From: Sphingomonadales bacterium
GTDB lineage: Bacteria > Pseudomonadota > Alphaproteobacteria > Sphingomonadales > Sphingomonadaceae
Direction: 5' to 3'
Length of the DNA: 64,000 nucleotides
NCBI GenBank assembly: GCA_006226685.1
Contig: SBGG01000100.1
Coordinates: 1-64,000, forward strand
The notes beneath the pieces are model-generated. The model was not told where the DNA came from and did not search any database. It saw only the letters and a program-made list of their open reading frames with translations. This document shows, piece by piece, positions 19,131-29,382 of the stretch (positions are counted from its first letter, which is position 1; each line of letters opens with the position of its first letter). A program made the translations under genes and the position numbers.

Positions 19131-20552
19131 TCAGTCCAGCGCCTTCACAATCTCCTCGACCATCTTTTTGGCATCGCCAAGCAGCATCATCGTATTGTCC
19201 ATGTAGAACACGTCATTATCGACACCGGCATAGCCGACTCCTCCCATGGAACGTTTCACGAACAGCACCGTCTTGGCATTGGCGACATCGAGCACCGGCA
19301 TACCGTAAATGGGCGAGCTCTTGTCCGTCTTCGCCGCCGGGTTGGTGACGTCGTTCGCGCCGATGACGAATGCCACGTCCGCCTGAGAAAATTCGCTGTT
19401 GATATCCTCCAGCTCGAACACCTCGTCATAAGGCACGCTCGCCTCCGCCAGCAGCACGTTCATATGCCCGGGCATGCGCCCCGCGACCGGATGGATCGCA
19501 TATTTGACGTTGACGCCCGCTTCCTTGAGCATGTCCGACATTTCGCGCAGCGCATGCTGTGCCTGGCTGACCGCCATGCCATATCCGGGAATGATGATGA
19601 CATTTTCCGCCTGTTCCATCAGAAAAGCGGCATCCTCTGCGGAACCGCGTTTCCACGGGCGCTGCTCCTTCGGCTCACCGCCGCCCGACGGTCCGGCTTC
19701 GGCACCGAAGCCGCCTGCGATAACGCTGATGAAGCTGCGATTCATCGCCCTGCACATGATGTAGGAGAGGATCGCGCCCGAAGACCCGACCAGCGCGCCG
19801 GTGATGATCATCGCCGTATTGTGCAGCGTGAAACCCATCGCCGCTGCGGCCCATCCCGAATAGCTGTTCAGCATCGACACCACGACAGGCATGTCCGCGC
19901 CGCCGATCGGGATGATCAGCAGGAACCCGATGACGAAGCTCAGCGCCGTAACGGTCCAGAATATCCATGGGCTCTGATCGGTGACGAAATAGGCGACAAG
20001 GCCCAGAATCGCGGCCAGCGTGCCGAGATTGATGAAATGCCGCATGGGCAGCATGATCGGCTTGCCCGACATATTGCCGTTCAGCTTCAGAAAGGCGATG
20101 ACCGACCCGGAAAAGGTGATCGCGCCGATCGCGACGCCAAGCCCCATTTCGATCCGGCTGACGGGAAAAATCTGCAGGGTTTCGGGATCCGCGATGCCGA
20201 AGGCAACCGGGCTGAGGAAAGCGGCGGCACCCACCACCACGGCGGCCATACCGACCAGCGAGTGGAAAGCCGCGACGAGTTGCGGCATCGCCGTCATCGC
20301 GATGCGCCGGGCGATCACGAAACCGATCAGACCGCCGATAACGATCGCCCCCAAAATTTCCGCCATGTCGAGGAATTTATGGGTGGCCAGCGTCGTCCCC
20401 ACGGCAATGGCCATGCCGGCCATGCCGAAGCGATTGCCGTTGCGGCTCGATGCCGGGCTGGAAAGCCCGCGCAGGGCCAGAATGAACAATATGCCCGATA
20501 CCAGATAGGCCAGCGCTACCGGCCAGGGGAGTGCAGCGACTTCGTGCATCAC
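19131..20552 (-). CDS. pntB: NAD(P) transhydrogenase beta subunit
   Basis: Beta subunit of the proton-translocating transhydrogenase that reduces NADP+ with NADH using the proton gradient. 473 residues: about nine membrane helices in the N-terminal part (domain II), then the soluble NADP(H)-binding domain III (about 295-470) with VIIIPGYGMAVSQAQHALREM, GRMPGHMNVLLAEA and VIGANDVTNPAA. The start codon overlaps the stop of the preceding small subunit by four bases (ATGA), so they are translationally coupled. Complete and typical in length. Confidence 0.97.
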   Translation of the reverse strand: MMHEVAALPWPVALAYLVSGILFILALRGLSSPASSRNGNRFGMAGMAIAVGTTLATHKFLDMAEILGAIVIGGLIGFVIARRIAMTAMPQLVAAFHSLVGMAAVVVGAAAFLSPVAFGIADPETLQIFPVSRIEMGLGVAIGAITFSGSVIAFLKLNGNMSGKPIMLPMRHFINLGTLAAILGLVAYFVTDQSPWIFWTVTALSFVIGFLLIIPIGGADMPVVVSMLNSYSGWAAAAMGFTLHNTAMIITGALVGSSGAILSYIMCRAMNRSFISVIAGGFGAEAGPSGGGEPKEQRPWKRGSAEDAAFLMEQAENVIIIPGYGMAVSQAQHALREMSDMLKEAGVNVKYAIHPVAGRMPGHMNVLLAEASVPYDEVFELEDINSEFSQADVAFVIGANDVTNPAAKTDKSSPIYGMPVLDVANAKTVLFVKRSMGGVGYAGVDNDVFYMDNTMMLLGDAKKMVEEIVKALD

Positions 20553-20836
20553 TTACGCTCCTTCTTCTTGTACATGGCCAGCATGCGTTCGGTGACGGCA
20601 AAGCCGCCGAAGATATTGATCGAGGCAAAGACCACGCCCGCAAGGCCCAGCCATTTGGCCAGCCCTTCGCCGGCTTCGGCCGACGCGATCAGCGCGCCGA
20701 CGATGATGACCGAGGAAATGGCGTTGGTAACCGCCATCAACGGCGTGTGAAGAGCCGGCGTAACCGACCAGACGACATAATAGCCGACGAAGCACGCCAG
20801 CACGAAAATCGAAAGAATGGAAATGAAGTCCATCAT
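20549..20836 (-). CDS. pntAB: NAD(P) transhydrogenase alpha subunit, membrane part (PntA2)
   Basis: A 95-residue membrane protein forming the transmembrane part of the split alpha subunit. Three hydrophobic helices are visible (FVGYYVVWSVTPALHTPLM, ISSVIIVGALI, VVFASINIFGGFAV), the same order as the C-terminal region of the E. coli PntA chain. The split into three genes is usual in alphaproteobacteria. Four-base overlap with pntB; 47 bases downstream of the soluble subunit gene. Confidence 0.93.
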   Translation of the reverse strand: MMDFISILSIFVLACFVGYYVVWSVTPALHTPLMAVTNAISSVIIVGALIASAEAGEGLAKWLGLAGVVFASINIFGGFAVTERMLAMYKKKERK

Positions 20837-20883
20837 ATCCCCCTGTTTTCAAGGCCGCGTCAAAAGGACGGACCGGGGCTGAA

Positions 20884-22023
20884 TCAGTTGGTGAGCAATC
20901 GCTCGTTCACGACCTTGCCGTCCTTGGTCAGGCGAATGGCGTTGCCGATCTCGTCATCGAGCTCGGGTGCATTCTTTTCCTTGTCCCAAAAGGCCGAAAG
21001 GAAATTGAAAAGGTTCCGGCTGAACAGCGCGGACGTATCGGCAGCAAGACGCGACGGCACATTTTTGTGGCCGACAATCTTGACCCCATGGCGTTCCACC
21101 ACTTCGCCCGCTACCGCACCTTCGACATTGCCGCCCTGTTCGACCGCAAGATCAACGATCACGCTGCCGGGCCGCATGGTGGCGATCTGCGCATCCGAAA
21201 TCAGGCGCGGTGCCGGACGCCCGGGAATAAGCGCGGTGGTGATGACGATATCCTGCTTGGCGATATGCGCGGAAACCAGATCGGCCTGTGCCTTCTTATA
21301 GTCCTCAGACATTTCGGTGGCGTAACCGCCCGAACCCTCGCCTTCAATTCCGGCAACGCTCTCCACGAAAATCGGTTTCGCGCCGAGCGACATGATCTGC
21401 TCTTTCGTCGCAGAGCGCACATCGGTCGCCGACACCTGCGCGCCGAGACGCCGCGCCGTCGCAATCGCCTGCAACCCGGCGACACCCACACCCATGATGA
21501 AGGCCTTGGCCGCGGACACCGTCCCGGCCGCCGTCATCATCATCGGAAAGGCGCGTCCATATTCATGGGCGGCATCGAGCACGGCCTTGTAGCCGGAAAG
21601 GTTGGATTGCGACGACAATATATCCATCGACTGGGCGCGGGTGATACGCGGCATGAATTCCATCGCCAGCGCCTCCAGCCCGGCTGCGGCATAGGCGTCG
21701 ACCCGGGCGCGCCCGCCATCTTCCCCGGCTCCGAACGGATTCAACCCGGCAACAAGCCAGACACCTTTCCGAACACCGCCAAGGCTTGCCGGATCCGGCC
21801 CCTGCACACCGAGTATAATGCCGGCATCGGCCAGAACGGCGGCGCGATCCGCCACAGTTGCACCGGCAGCCGCATAATCCTCATCGGCAATCGATGCGGC
21901 AACGCCCGCACCCGATTCGACGGCGACAGATGCCCCGAGGGCAATAAATTTCTTCACAGTCTCGGGGGTCGCGGCGACCCGCCTTTCCCCGACGGCCTGT
22001 TCCTTCAATACGGATATTTTCAA
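20884..22023 (-). CDS. pntAA: NAD(P) transhydrogenase alpha subunit, soluble part (PntA1)
   Basis: 379 residues; the NAD(H)-binding domain I of the transhydrogenase, related to alanine dehydrogenase. Starts MKISVLKEQAVGERRVAATPETV as in the family. Rossmann region with GVGVAGLQAIATARRLGAQV, the RQD-loop equivalent region near residue 130 (SNLSGYKAVLDAAHEYGRAFPMMMTAAGT) and the mobile-loop region around GGYATEMSEDYKKAQ. First large gene of the pnt operon; the small COX4-like gene lies 46 bases upstream on the same strand. Confidence 0.96.
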   Translation of the reverse strand: MKISVLKEQAVGERRVAATPETVKKFIALGASVAVESGAGVAASIADEDYAAAGATVADRAAVLADAGIILGVQGPDPASLGGVRKGVWLVAGLNPFGAGEDGGRARVDAYAAAGLEALAMEFMPRITRAQSMDILSSQSNLSGYKAVLDAAHEYGRAFPMMMTAAGTVSAAKAFIMGVGVAGLQAIATARRLGAQVSATDVRSATKEQIMSLGAKPIFVESVAGIEGEGSGGYATEMSEDYKKAQADLVSAHIAKQDIVITTALIPGRPAPRLISDAQIATMRPGSVIVDLAVEQGGNVEGAVAGEVVERHGVKIVGHKNVPSRLAADTSALFSRNLFNFLSAFWDKEKNAPELDDEIGNAIRLTKDGKVVNERLLTN

Positions 22024-22069
22024 ACTATCCCCTCCCCTTATCCGCGGTTTTCTCTGTTAAGGGATAAAG

Positions 22070-22198
22070 TCAGGAAATCAGCAGAATCACGATTGCGGCA
22101 ACAGCCATAGCGGCAATTGCGCCCCACTTTGCGAAGGTCACGAAACCGGAATAGGTCGTTTCGGCCATTCTCATGTCATTTTGCGATGCCATCTTCAT
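22070..22198 (-). CDS. aa3-type cytochrome c oxidase subunit IV-like miniprotein
   Basis: A 42-residue single-pass membrane protein beginning MKMASQNDMRMAETTYSGF, followed by VTFAKWGAIAAMAVAAI and ending ILLIS. The YSGF-x4-KWG block is characteristic of the small bacterial aa3 oxidase subunit IV family (COX4_pro_2), a single helix that packs against the oxidase. The start is 22198 with GAGG eight bases upstream, or the in-frame ATG at 22192 preceded by GGGGG. It is followed 46 bases later by pntAA in the same direction, so it likely leads the pnt operon; no oxidase genes are nearby. Function with the transhydrogenase is not established. Confidence 0.8.
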   Translation of the reverse strand: MKMASQNDMRMAETTYSGFVTFAKWGAIAAMAVAAIVILLIS

Positions 22199-22365
22199 CC
22201 CCCATGCCTCAATTTTGATCTGTAGTGCATTTTTCATTCTGTGGCAATCTCTTGTTTAAGTCGGATAGGAAACCTCTACAAGCTATCAATTCTGTGACCT
22301 CGGTCGCAATTAATCAGCTTTTTACTCTGTACCGTTATGCGGGTTACCTCAAATGAGGATTACGG

Positions 22366-23814
22366 ATGGCGCTGAACGGCACACCACTGCTATTGCTGAT
22401 CGATGACGAACCAGCACAGAAACGACTGATATCGGCTATTGCCGCCCGGTCGGGCTGGCGAACTATCTTCGCCAGCGACGCATCGATCGCGCGGGCAACT
22501 CTCGGCACGCGCGATGGCATGCAGCTTGATGCCGTCCTGATCGATCAGTGGAATCCCCAGATCCGCCCGGTGGAAATATTAGCGCAAATCCGGGCTCAGC
22601 GCCCGTCCCTGCCGGTACTGGTTCTCACTTCCCAGAATAATGTGCTCGACGCGGTGGAAGCCATGCGCGCAGGCGCCACCGATTATCTGGTCAAGCCGAT
22701 CGCGCCCGACCGCCTGCTCGCCGCCCTCGATGCAACGCTGGATAAATGCGATAACAAAACCGGAGAGTTGCGTCCGCTGAGCGAAAAGCTGTCCGCACCC
22801 CTCGCCTTTAACGAGATCGTCGGCAGCGCCCCGCAATTTCTCGCCGCACTCGCCATCGCCGCCAAGGCAGCCCGGGCCCGCGTTCCGGTTCTGATCGAAG
22901 GGGAAAGCGGCGTCGGCAAAGAAGTCATTGCCCAGGCCATCCATGCAGCCTCCCCCCGTCACCGCAACCGGATGATAGCAGTCAATTGCGGGGCCATACC
23001 GGCCAATCTCGTCGAATCGGAACTGTTCGGCCATGAACGCGGCGCCTTTACCGGCGCATTTGAACGGCAGATCGGCAAGTTTGCCGATGCCGACATGGGC
23101 ACGATCTTTCTCGATGAAATCAGCGAGATGCCGCTCGAAACGCAGGTCAAGCTGCTGCGCATCCTGCAGGATGGAGAGGTCCAGCCACTTGGCGCGCGCA
23201 TTCCGACCCGGGTCGATGTCCGCGTCATCGCCGCCACCAACAAGGTGCTGGAAAAGGAAGTCGCCGAAGGGCGCTTCCGCGAAGACCTTTATTATCGTCT
23301 CAACGTGATGCACGTATCAGTGCCGCCGCTACGCGATCGCAAGAGCGACATTCCCGCCCTTGCCCGCCATCTGCTGACCCGCCTGTCGGACCAGCCGGGC
23401 ATTCGCAGCCTCGGCATCACGTCGGAAGCTCTATCCCTGCTGATGCAGCATGACTGGCCCGGCAATGTCCGTCAGTTGCAGAATGTATTGTTCCGCGCCT
23501 CCGTGCTGTGTGACGGAGATGCCCTGACCCCGCAGGATTTCCCGCAAATCGCGGCGCAGATCGAGATGCAGCATATAGAAAAGGTCCAACCGCCTGCTCG
23601 TCATGGCAATGGCGCCCATGAAGGTGCCGGCGGCATTACCTTGTTCGAAGATGATGGCCATATTCGTCAGCTTGCCGATATAGAGGCCGACGTTATCCGT
23701 CTCGCCATCGGCCATTATCGCGGACGCATGACCGAAGTGGCCCGGCGATTGGGCATTGGGCGCTCAACCCTGTATCGCAAGCTTTCGGAACTGGGCATCG
23801 ACAACGCCGCCTGA
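22366..23814 (+). CDS. Sigma-54-dependent response regulator (NtrC family)
   Basis: 482 residues: receiver domain (1 to about 125) with acidic LLIDDE and phospho-acceptor Asp60 (VLIDQWNP) and conserved Lys in YLVKPI; AAA+ domain (about 150-380) with Walker A GESGVGKE, sigma-54 contact loop GAFTGA and GTIFLDEISEMP; and a Fis-type HTH at the C-terminus (MTEVARRLGIGRSTLYRKLSELG). All parts needed for activation of RpoN promoters are present. No partner kinase is adjacent. It sits upstream of a PEP-CTERM gene, but I could not find a sigma-54 promoter there. A GAGGA ribosome site precedes the ATG. Confidence 0.9.
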   Translation: MALNGTPLLLLIDDEPAQKRLISAIAARSGWRTIFASDASIARATLGTRDGMQLDAVLIDQWNPQIRPVEILAQIRAQRPSLPVLVLTSQNNVLDAVEAMRAGATDYLVKPIAPDRLLAALDATLDKCDNKTGELRPLSEKLSAPLAFNEIVGSAPQFLAALAIAAKAARARVPVLIEGESGVGKEVIAQAIHAASPRHRNRMIAVNCGAIPANLVESELFGHERGAFTGAFERQIGKFADADMGTIFLDEISEMPLETQVKLLRILQDGEVQPLGARIPTRVDVRVIAATNKVLEKEVAEGRFREDLYYRLNVMHVSVPPLRDRKSDIPALARHLLTRLSDQPGIRSLGITSEALSLLMQHDWPGNVRQLQNVLFRASVLCDGDALTPQDFPQIAAQIEMQHIEKVQPPARHGNGAHEGAGGITLFEDDGHIRQLADIEADVIRLAIGHYRGRMTEVARRLGIGRSTLYRKLSELGIDNAA

Positions 23815-24385
23815 GGCTGTTTTCACATCGATCCGGACAGGACCCAGCGGGCACCTGCCTCGTTTTCCGCTATTAACCAATATCCTCAATACATTACCGA
23901 CTTTGGACAACCGGGCCACCTCGGCAACGCCGTTCCGTGGCCGCCGAGAACAATTCCCACCCTACAGCGAATCACCGGTTGCAGCCGCATATGCCGCCTG
24001 AAGACTGGAGGATCGTCTGCTTTCCAACCTCTCCATACGCCGCGAACATGATTTTCGTGGTAAAAATTCGTATCGTTATGAAACGAGACCATTTTACAAC
24101 TTTGGTTAAATCAGACATACATCTAAAGATAGGGGTCCAGACCTTCAAAATGGGGCAACCAATAGGTCAACTGTTCAGGCTTTGATTTCATTATGTATTT
24201 TCCGGATTCCAAACCGCCTTTAACCTCATGATTGCGGCACCAAAAATTCCCTGCCTCATCTTCTCACACCTCCACATGGAGCTGTTGCATTTTAGGACAG
24301 AAGATTCCGCGCTGTTGACGGGAACTATAACTTTAGTCATCCACCAATGCAGCTTTGGTTTATATCCAGTTAAGGGGGGCTATCC
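23815..24385 (+). other. 571-base intergenic region, AT-rich in its second half
   Basis: No recognisable gene. The stretch from about 24040 onward is clearly more AT-rich than its surroundings and should hold the promoter of the PEP-CTERM gene. I looked for a GG-N10-GC sigma-54 element and found none; TATAAC at 24327-24332 is a possible -10 without a good -35. No terminator for the response regulator gene was obvious. Confidence 0.5.
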
Positions 24386-25210
24386 ATGAATATTCGTAAA
24401 TTGATGACCGCGAAGGCGGTTTCGGGTGCTGCCGCTGCCATGATGACGCTGTCGAGCGCTCAGGCCGCCGTTGTCATTATCGACAATATCACGGCCACCT
24501 GGCAAAATCCGACCGGCGCCAACGTTACATACAAGGACAATGGCACTGACAATGCCCGGGTCGCTTGGGGAACCCCGGCAACCTCTTATCATAATTACAA
24601 CAAGTTCGAAAAACAGAGCGGCTATGACTTTGATGCTGTCAACTCCAGCATTTCGACCGGTGATTTCAGCACGCCTTATAATTCCGGCACGTTCGAAGTC
24701 GGCACCTTTACCCACCGCAACAACCCGATCACCGGTAATTCGCTGAGCAGCATTGAATTGCTGATCAGTGCGGACCTCAGCATCAACGGTGCGGCGGTTC
24801 AGACCTATGACTTCACCTTCAACTTCCTGCATGACGAAACCCCCAATAGCGGCTCCTGCCCCTATGGCGGCCCCAACAATCAGGGCGTCAATATCAATGG
24901 ATGCGCGGACCAGGTGCTGGTCAACTTCAATTCCGTGTCGGACAGCTTCTATATCGACGGTACGCGCTATACGCTGAACCTGGCCGGTTTCCTTGACAAT
25001 GGCTTGCCCGCAACCAGCTTCCTGTCGAAGGAAAAAGGCAGCAACAGCGCCACCATCGTGGGGCAGATCGCGGCATGGACCGATGTCGTTCCGGGCGGTG
25101 TGCCCGAACCCTCGACCTGGGCGATGCTGATCCTCGGCTTCGGCGCGGTCGGCGGAACGATGCGCCGCCGGAATGCCAATGGCCGCAAGGCGATTGCCGC
25201 CCTCGCCTGA
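24386..25210 (+). CDS. THxN-family PEP-CTERM protein
   Basis: 274-residue exported protein. N-terminal signal peptide (to about residue 27, SSAQA). The central domain has the THxN motif in GTFTHRNNPI and a preceding NITATW segment, as in THxN-family PEP-CTERM proteins. The C-terminus carries the sorting signal VPEPSTWAMLILGFGAVGG followed by basic RRR: PEP motif, hydrophobic helix, basic tail. Such proteins are recognised by exosortase and delivered to the surface or biofilm matrix. Four acidic/Asn-rich stretches and two Cys in SCPYGG and NGCADQ may bind metal or form a disulfide. No exosortase gene is in the window; prsK and prsR lie 10 kb downstream. Confidence 0.9.
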   Translation: MNIRKLMTAKAVSGAAAAMMTLSSAQAAVVIIDNITATWQNPTGANVTYKDNGTDNARVAWGTPATSYHNYNKFEKQSGYDFDAVNSSISTGDFSTPYNSGTFEVGTFTHRNNPITGNSLSSIELLISADLSINGAAVQTYDFTFNFLHDETPNSGSCPYGGPNNQGVNINGCADQVLVNFNSVSDSFYIDGTRYTLNLAGFLDNGLPATSFLSKEKGSNSATIVGQIAAWTDVVPGGVPEPSTWAMLILGFGAVGGTMRRRNANGRKAIAALA

Positions 25211-25238
25211 GGTTCGGTGGAAAGATGATATAAAAGCG

Positions 25239-25270
25239 CCGTCAGCCTCCTCAGGCTGGCGGTTTTTTTT
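25239..25270 (+). terminator. Terminator of the PEP-CTERM gene
   Basis: CCGTCAGCCT pairs with AGGCTGGCGG (one G-U pair) around a 4-nt loop, followed by eight T. Confidence 0.9.
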
Positions 25271-25358
25271 CATGCTCGTCACGTAAAAATAATCTGGCCG
25301 CCTGGCCGGTCCGTGGCTTTACCTTATTGCAGCCCCTGCCCTCCAGAACTTGCCCCCT

Positions 25359-26477
25359 TCACCCCGTCACCAGTGCAGCATCGCGCAAACCACGCCAGAC
25401 ATGCGCCATCTGCACCGTTTCCGGCACGTCATGAACACGTACCATCTGCGCGCCCGCATCTATCCCGCGCAAGGCCAGCGTCAGAGAACCGCCCAGTCGT
25501 GCTCCCGCCGGAGCCTCGTTAGACAGCGCCCCGATCATCCGTTTACGGCTTACGCCCAGCAGCAGGGGCACGCCCAACCCCTGATACAGAGCCAGACGGT
25601 TCATGATGGCCAGATTATCGGCCAGCGATTTGCCGAAACCGATGCCAGGATCGACGATGATCTTGTCCCGCGCTATCCCGGCCGCCTCACAGGCGACCAC
25701 CCGCTTTTCCAGCCAGTCGAACACATCCGTCACCACATCATGATAGACCGGATTATCATGCGGATTATCCCCCACGGCGGACGCATGCATCAAAACCACC
25801 GGACATCCGGCAGCGGCCACCACCTCCATGGCGCGCGGATCGTGGAGCAGCGCCGACACATCGTTGACCAGCCCCGCTCCGGCAGCGAGTGCGGCCTCCA
25901 TCACCGCGGCCTTGCGCGTATCAATGGAAATCGGGGTACCACTGGCCGCCAGCCGCTCAATCACCGGAACCACGCGCTTTATCTCATCCCCCTCCCACAG
26001 CCTGGCGGCGCCAGGCCGGGTGGACTCGCCGCCGACATCGATAATCGCCGCGCCCTTTTCCATCATTGTGAAACCGGCATCAGCGGCCGCAACCGGATCA
26101 TCGATATGCTTGCCGCCATCGGAAAAGCTGTCCGGGGTCATATTCAATATGCCCATCACCTGAGGCATATCGAAACGGATCATGCGCTGCCCCAGAGCGA
26201 GCGGAGGCCGAATAGCCGATATATTGGCCGCGAGCATCCGGGCGCGGATGGCCAGCGGCTCCACCAGATAAGCGCACCAGTCATTGAAATCGGCGACGGC
26301 GACACGACTGCGCTGCACTATCTCGCCAGTCCGGGCCGTCACTTCATATCCCTGAAACCAGATCAGGCCACCGCCCATACGGGCCGTCTGCCCGTCAAGG
26401 CCGACCGGGCTCTCGGCGAACCAGATCGGACGGAGATAAAGCTGCGTGTCAGGGGTAAGAAGCGATGGATCGATCAT
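25359..26477 (-). CDS. folP: Dihydropteroate synthase
   Basis: Condenses p-aminobenzoate with hydroxymethyl-dihydropterin diphosphate in folate synthesis; target of sulfonamides. The C-terminal two thirds show the DHPS TIM barrel: MGILNMTPDSFSDGG, IIDVGGESTRPGA, SIDTRKAAVMEAAL, GLVNDVSA, VDPGIGFGKS, GVSRKRMIG. The first roughly 95 residues form an N-terminal extension seen in sphingomonads and related alphaproteobacteria. I chose the ATG at 26477 (372 residues, AAAGG five bases upstream); a GTG at 26528 with a strong GGGAGG is a close alternative and would add 17 residues. Convergent with the PEP-CTERM gene. Confidence 0.93.
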   Translation of the reverse strand: MIDPSLLTPDTQLYLRPIWFAESPVGLDGQTARMGGGLIWFQGYEVTARTGEIVQRSRVAVADFNDWCAYLVEPLAIRARMLAANISAIRPPLALGQRMIRFDMPQVMGILNMTPDSFSDGGKHIDDPVAAADAGFTMMEKGAAIIDVGGESTRPGAARLWEGDEIKRVVPVIERLAASGTPISIDTRKAAVMEAALAAGAGLVNDVSALLHDPRAMEVVAAAGCPVVLMHASAVGDNPHDNPVYHDVVTDVFDWLEKRVVACEAAGIARDKIIVDPGIGFGKSLADNLAIMNRLALYQGLGVPLLLGVSRKRMIGALSNEAPAGARLGGSLTLALRGIDAGAQMVRVHDVPETVQMAHVWRGLRDAALVTG

Positions 26478-26792
26478 GAGCGCCTTTATAGGATGTAATT
26501 CCTTACCCGCCAGCACTTCATCGGTCACCGCCCCTCCCTGTCGCAACGGGACTGCAGCCACTCGTTTTTCTGGCCTCTCAGAGGGTCCGCCCGGCGGAAA
26601 AGGGCATAAAGGGCCGTCTCGCCTAGCCCCACAACCGGCTGGCCCGCACGCATTTCCACCCTCCACATGGTGACTGCGGCTCACCCTTTTCCGCCAGCCG
26701 GAGAGTCAGAATGCCTATATCGCCGTCCTGCGACAATATGACCCAAAGGGCATTTTCTTGCATCGCAGGAGGCATCTGATACCGTCCTGCCG

Positions 26793-27374
26793 ATGTCACC
26801 CTTTCAAATGATCGACAACAGCTCGATAGCGGCCATTCTCACCGACCCGCGTCAACCGGACAATCCGATCATCCGGTGTAATGAGGCCTTTATCGAACTG
26901 ACCGGATATGATCGGGACGAAATTATCGGACGAAATTGCCGATTCCTCGCCGGAAAAGGCACTGATCCCAATGCAACCCAGACGATTCGGGAAAGCATTG
27001 CCCGGCACCAACCGGTCATGACCGAGATAATAAACTATCGAAAAGACGGCACCCGGTTCCGCAACGCAGTCATGATCGTCCCGATTTTCGACGCGGAGGG
27101 GAAGCTCGAATATTTTCTGGGCTCTCAGGTCGCCGTCGGCGGCGATACCCTGCCTGCCCGCCGGCAGGCGGCGCGAAAACAGATAGAAGCCCTCACCCCG
27201 CGCCAGCAGAAAATCCTGACCGAGATGGCCGCAGGCAAACTCAACAAACAGATCGCCCATGAGCTAGGCCTGAGCGAACGCACGATAAAGATGCACCGGG
27301 CGGCGGTCATCGCCGCCCTTGATGTGCGCAGCAGCGCCGAGGCGATCCGCATCGCCGTCGAAGCTGGATACTGA
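26793..27374 (+). CDS. LOV-HTH blue-light transcription factor, EL222-like
   Basis: 193 residues: an N-terminal LOV (PAS) domain (about 5-115) with the flavin-adduct motif GRNCRFLAG, reactive Cys49, the flavin-contacting Asn81 and Asn91 (NYRKDGTRFRN) and Gln112 (FLGSQV), so every residue needed for the photocycle is present. A short linker helix leads to a LuxR/GerE-type HTH (about 133-190; LTPRQQKILTEMAAGKLNKQIA, SERTIKMHRAAV). This is the architecture of EL222 of Erythrobacter litoralis, which dimerises and binds DNA in blue light. No strong ribosome site is visible at this ATG, and a stop codon lies in frame 15 bases upstream. Target genes are unknown. Confidence 0.92.
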   Translation: MSPFQMIDNSSIAAILTDPRQPDNPIIRCNEAFIELTGYDRDEIIGRNCRFLAGKGTDPNATQTIRESIARHQPVMTEIINYRKDGTRFRNAVMIVPIFDAEGKLEYFLGSQVAVGGDTLPARRQAARKQIEALTPRQQKILTEMAAGKLNKQIAHELGLSERTIKMHRAAVIAALDVRSSAEAIRIAVEAGY

Positions 27375-27425
27375 GCCTACTCCCCCGCGCCGCCACCGCC
27401 GGTCCGCTATCGGCCGGCTATCGGC

Positions 27426-28743
<1,318 letters not shown>

Positions 28744-28770
28744 ACAGGCCCCGCGCCGGGCAAAAAAATT

Positions 28771-29382
28771 TCACAACAAGGTGAATTGCGCGACCGGGGC
28801 GAAGCTGCGGCGATGCAGCGGGGTCGGGCCATGCTCACGCAACGCCGCCATGTGCGCCGCACTGCCATAGCCCTTATTCTTCTCCCAGCCATAATGGGGA
28901 TAGTCGCGCGCCGCCTCGATCATCAGGCGGTCGCGCGTCTCTTTGGCGATGATCGATGCCGCCGAAATACAGGGGTGAAGCGCATCGCCACCCACCACCG
29001 CTTCGGCAGCATAGCGCCAGCGCGGCAACCGATTGCCGTCAACGAGGATATGGGCAGGCTCTATGCCGATTGCCTCGACCGCCCGCGTCATCGCCAGAAA
29101 GGTCGCCTGCAATATGTTGATCGCGTCAATCTCTGCGACATCGGCCATGCCGACACCGACATGGAGCGCGCGGCTGCGGATCTCTCCTTCCAGCGCAGCG
29201 CGGCGTTTCGCCGTCAGCTTCTTGCTGTCGTCAAGGCCGAGGATCGGATCCTCCGGGTTCAATATCACCGCCGCCGCAACCACCGGCCCGGCGAGCGGCC
29301 CCCGCCCCGCCTCATCGACCCCGGCGATCAGACGTTCGGCATCAGCCACGGCGCGGCCACCGCGCGGCGAGGGCGGCGGCAT
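28771..29382 (-). CDS. rnhB: Ribonuclease HII
   Basis: Cleaves RNA of RNA-DNA hybrids and single ribonucleotides in DNA. 203 residues with the RNase HII signature [19 protein letters not shown] (catalytic Asp-Glu), [17 protein letters not shown] and [15 protein letters not shown]. The ATG at 29382 has GAGG six bases upstream and gives a 41-base overlap with thiD; a GTG at 29349 would reduce the overlap to eight bases. Followed by ccrM on the same strand after 214 bases. Confidence 0.95.
   Translation of the reverse strand: MPPPSPRGGRAVADAERLIAGVDEAGRGPLAGPVVAAAVILNPEDPILGLDDSKKLTAKRRAALEGEIRSRALHVGVGMADVAEIDAINILQATFLAMTRAVEAIGIEPAHILVDGNRLPRWRYAAEAVVGGDALHPCISAASIIAKETRDRLMIEAARDYPHYGWEKNKGYGSAAHMAALREHGPTPLHRRSFAPVAQFTLL

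Noticed and set aside
24180-24385. Sigma-54 promoter in front of the PEP-CTERM gene
   Set aside because: GG and GC pairs occur but none at the required 10-base spacing.
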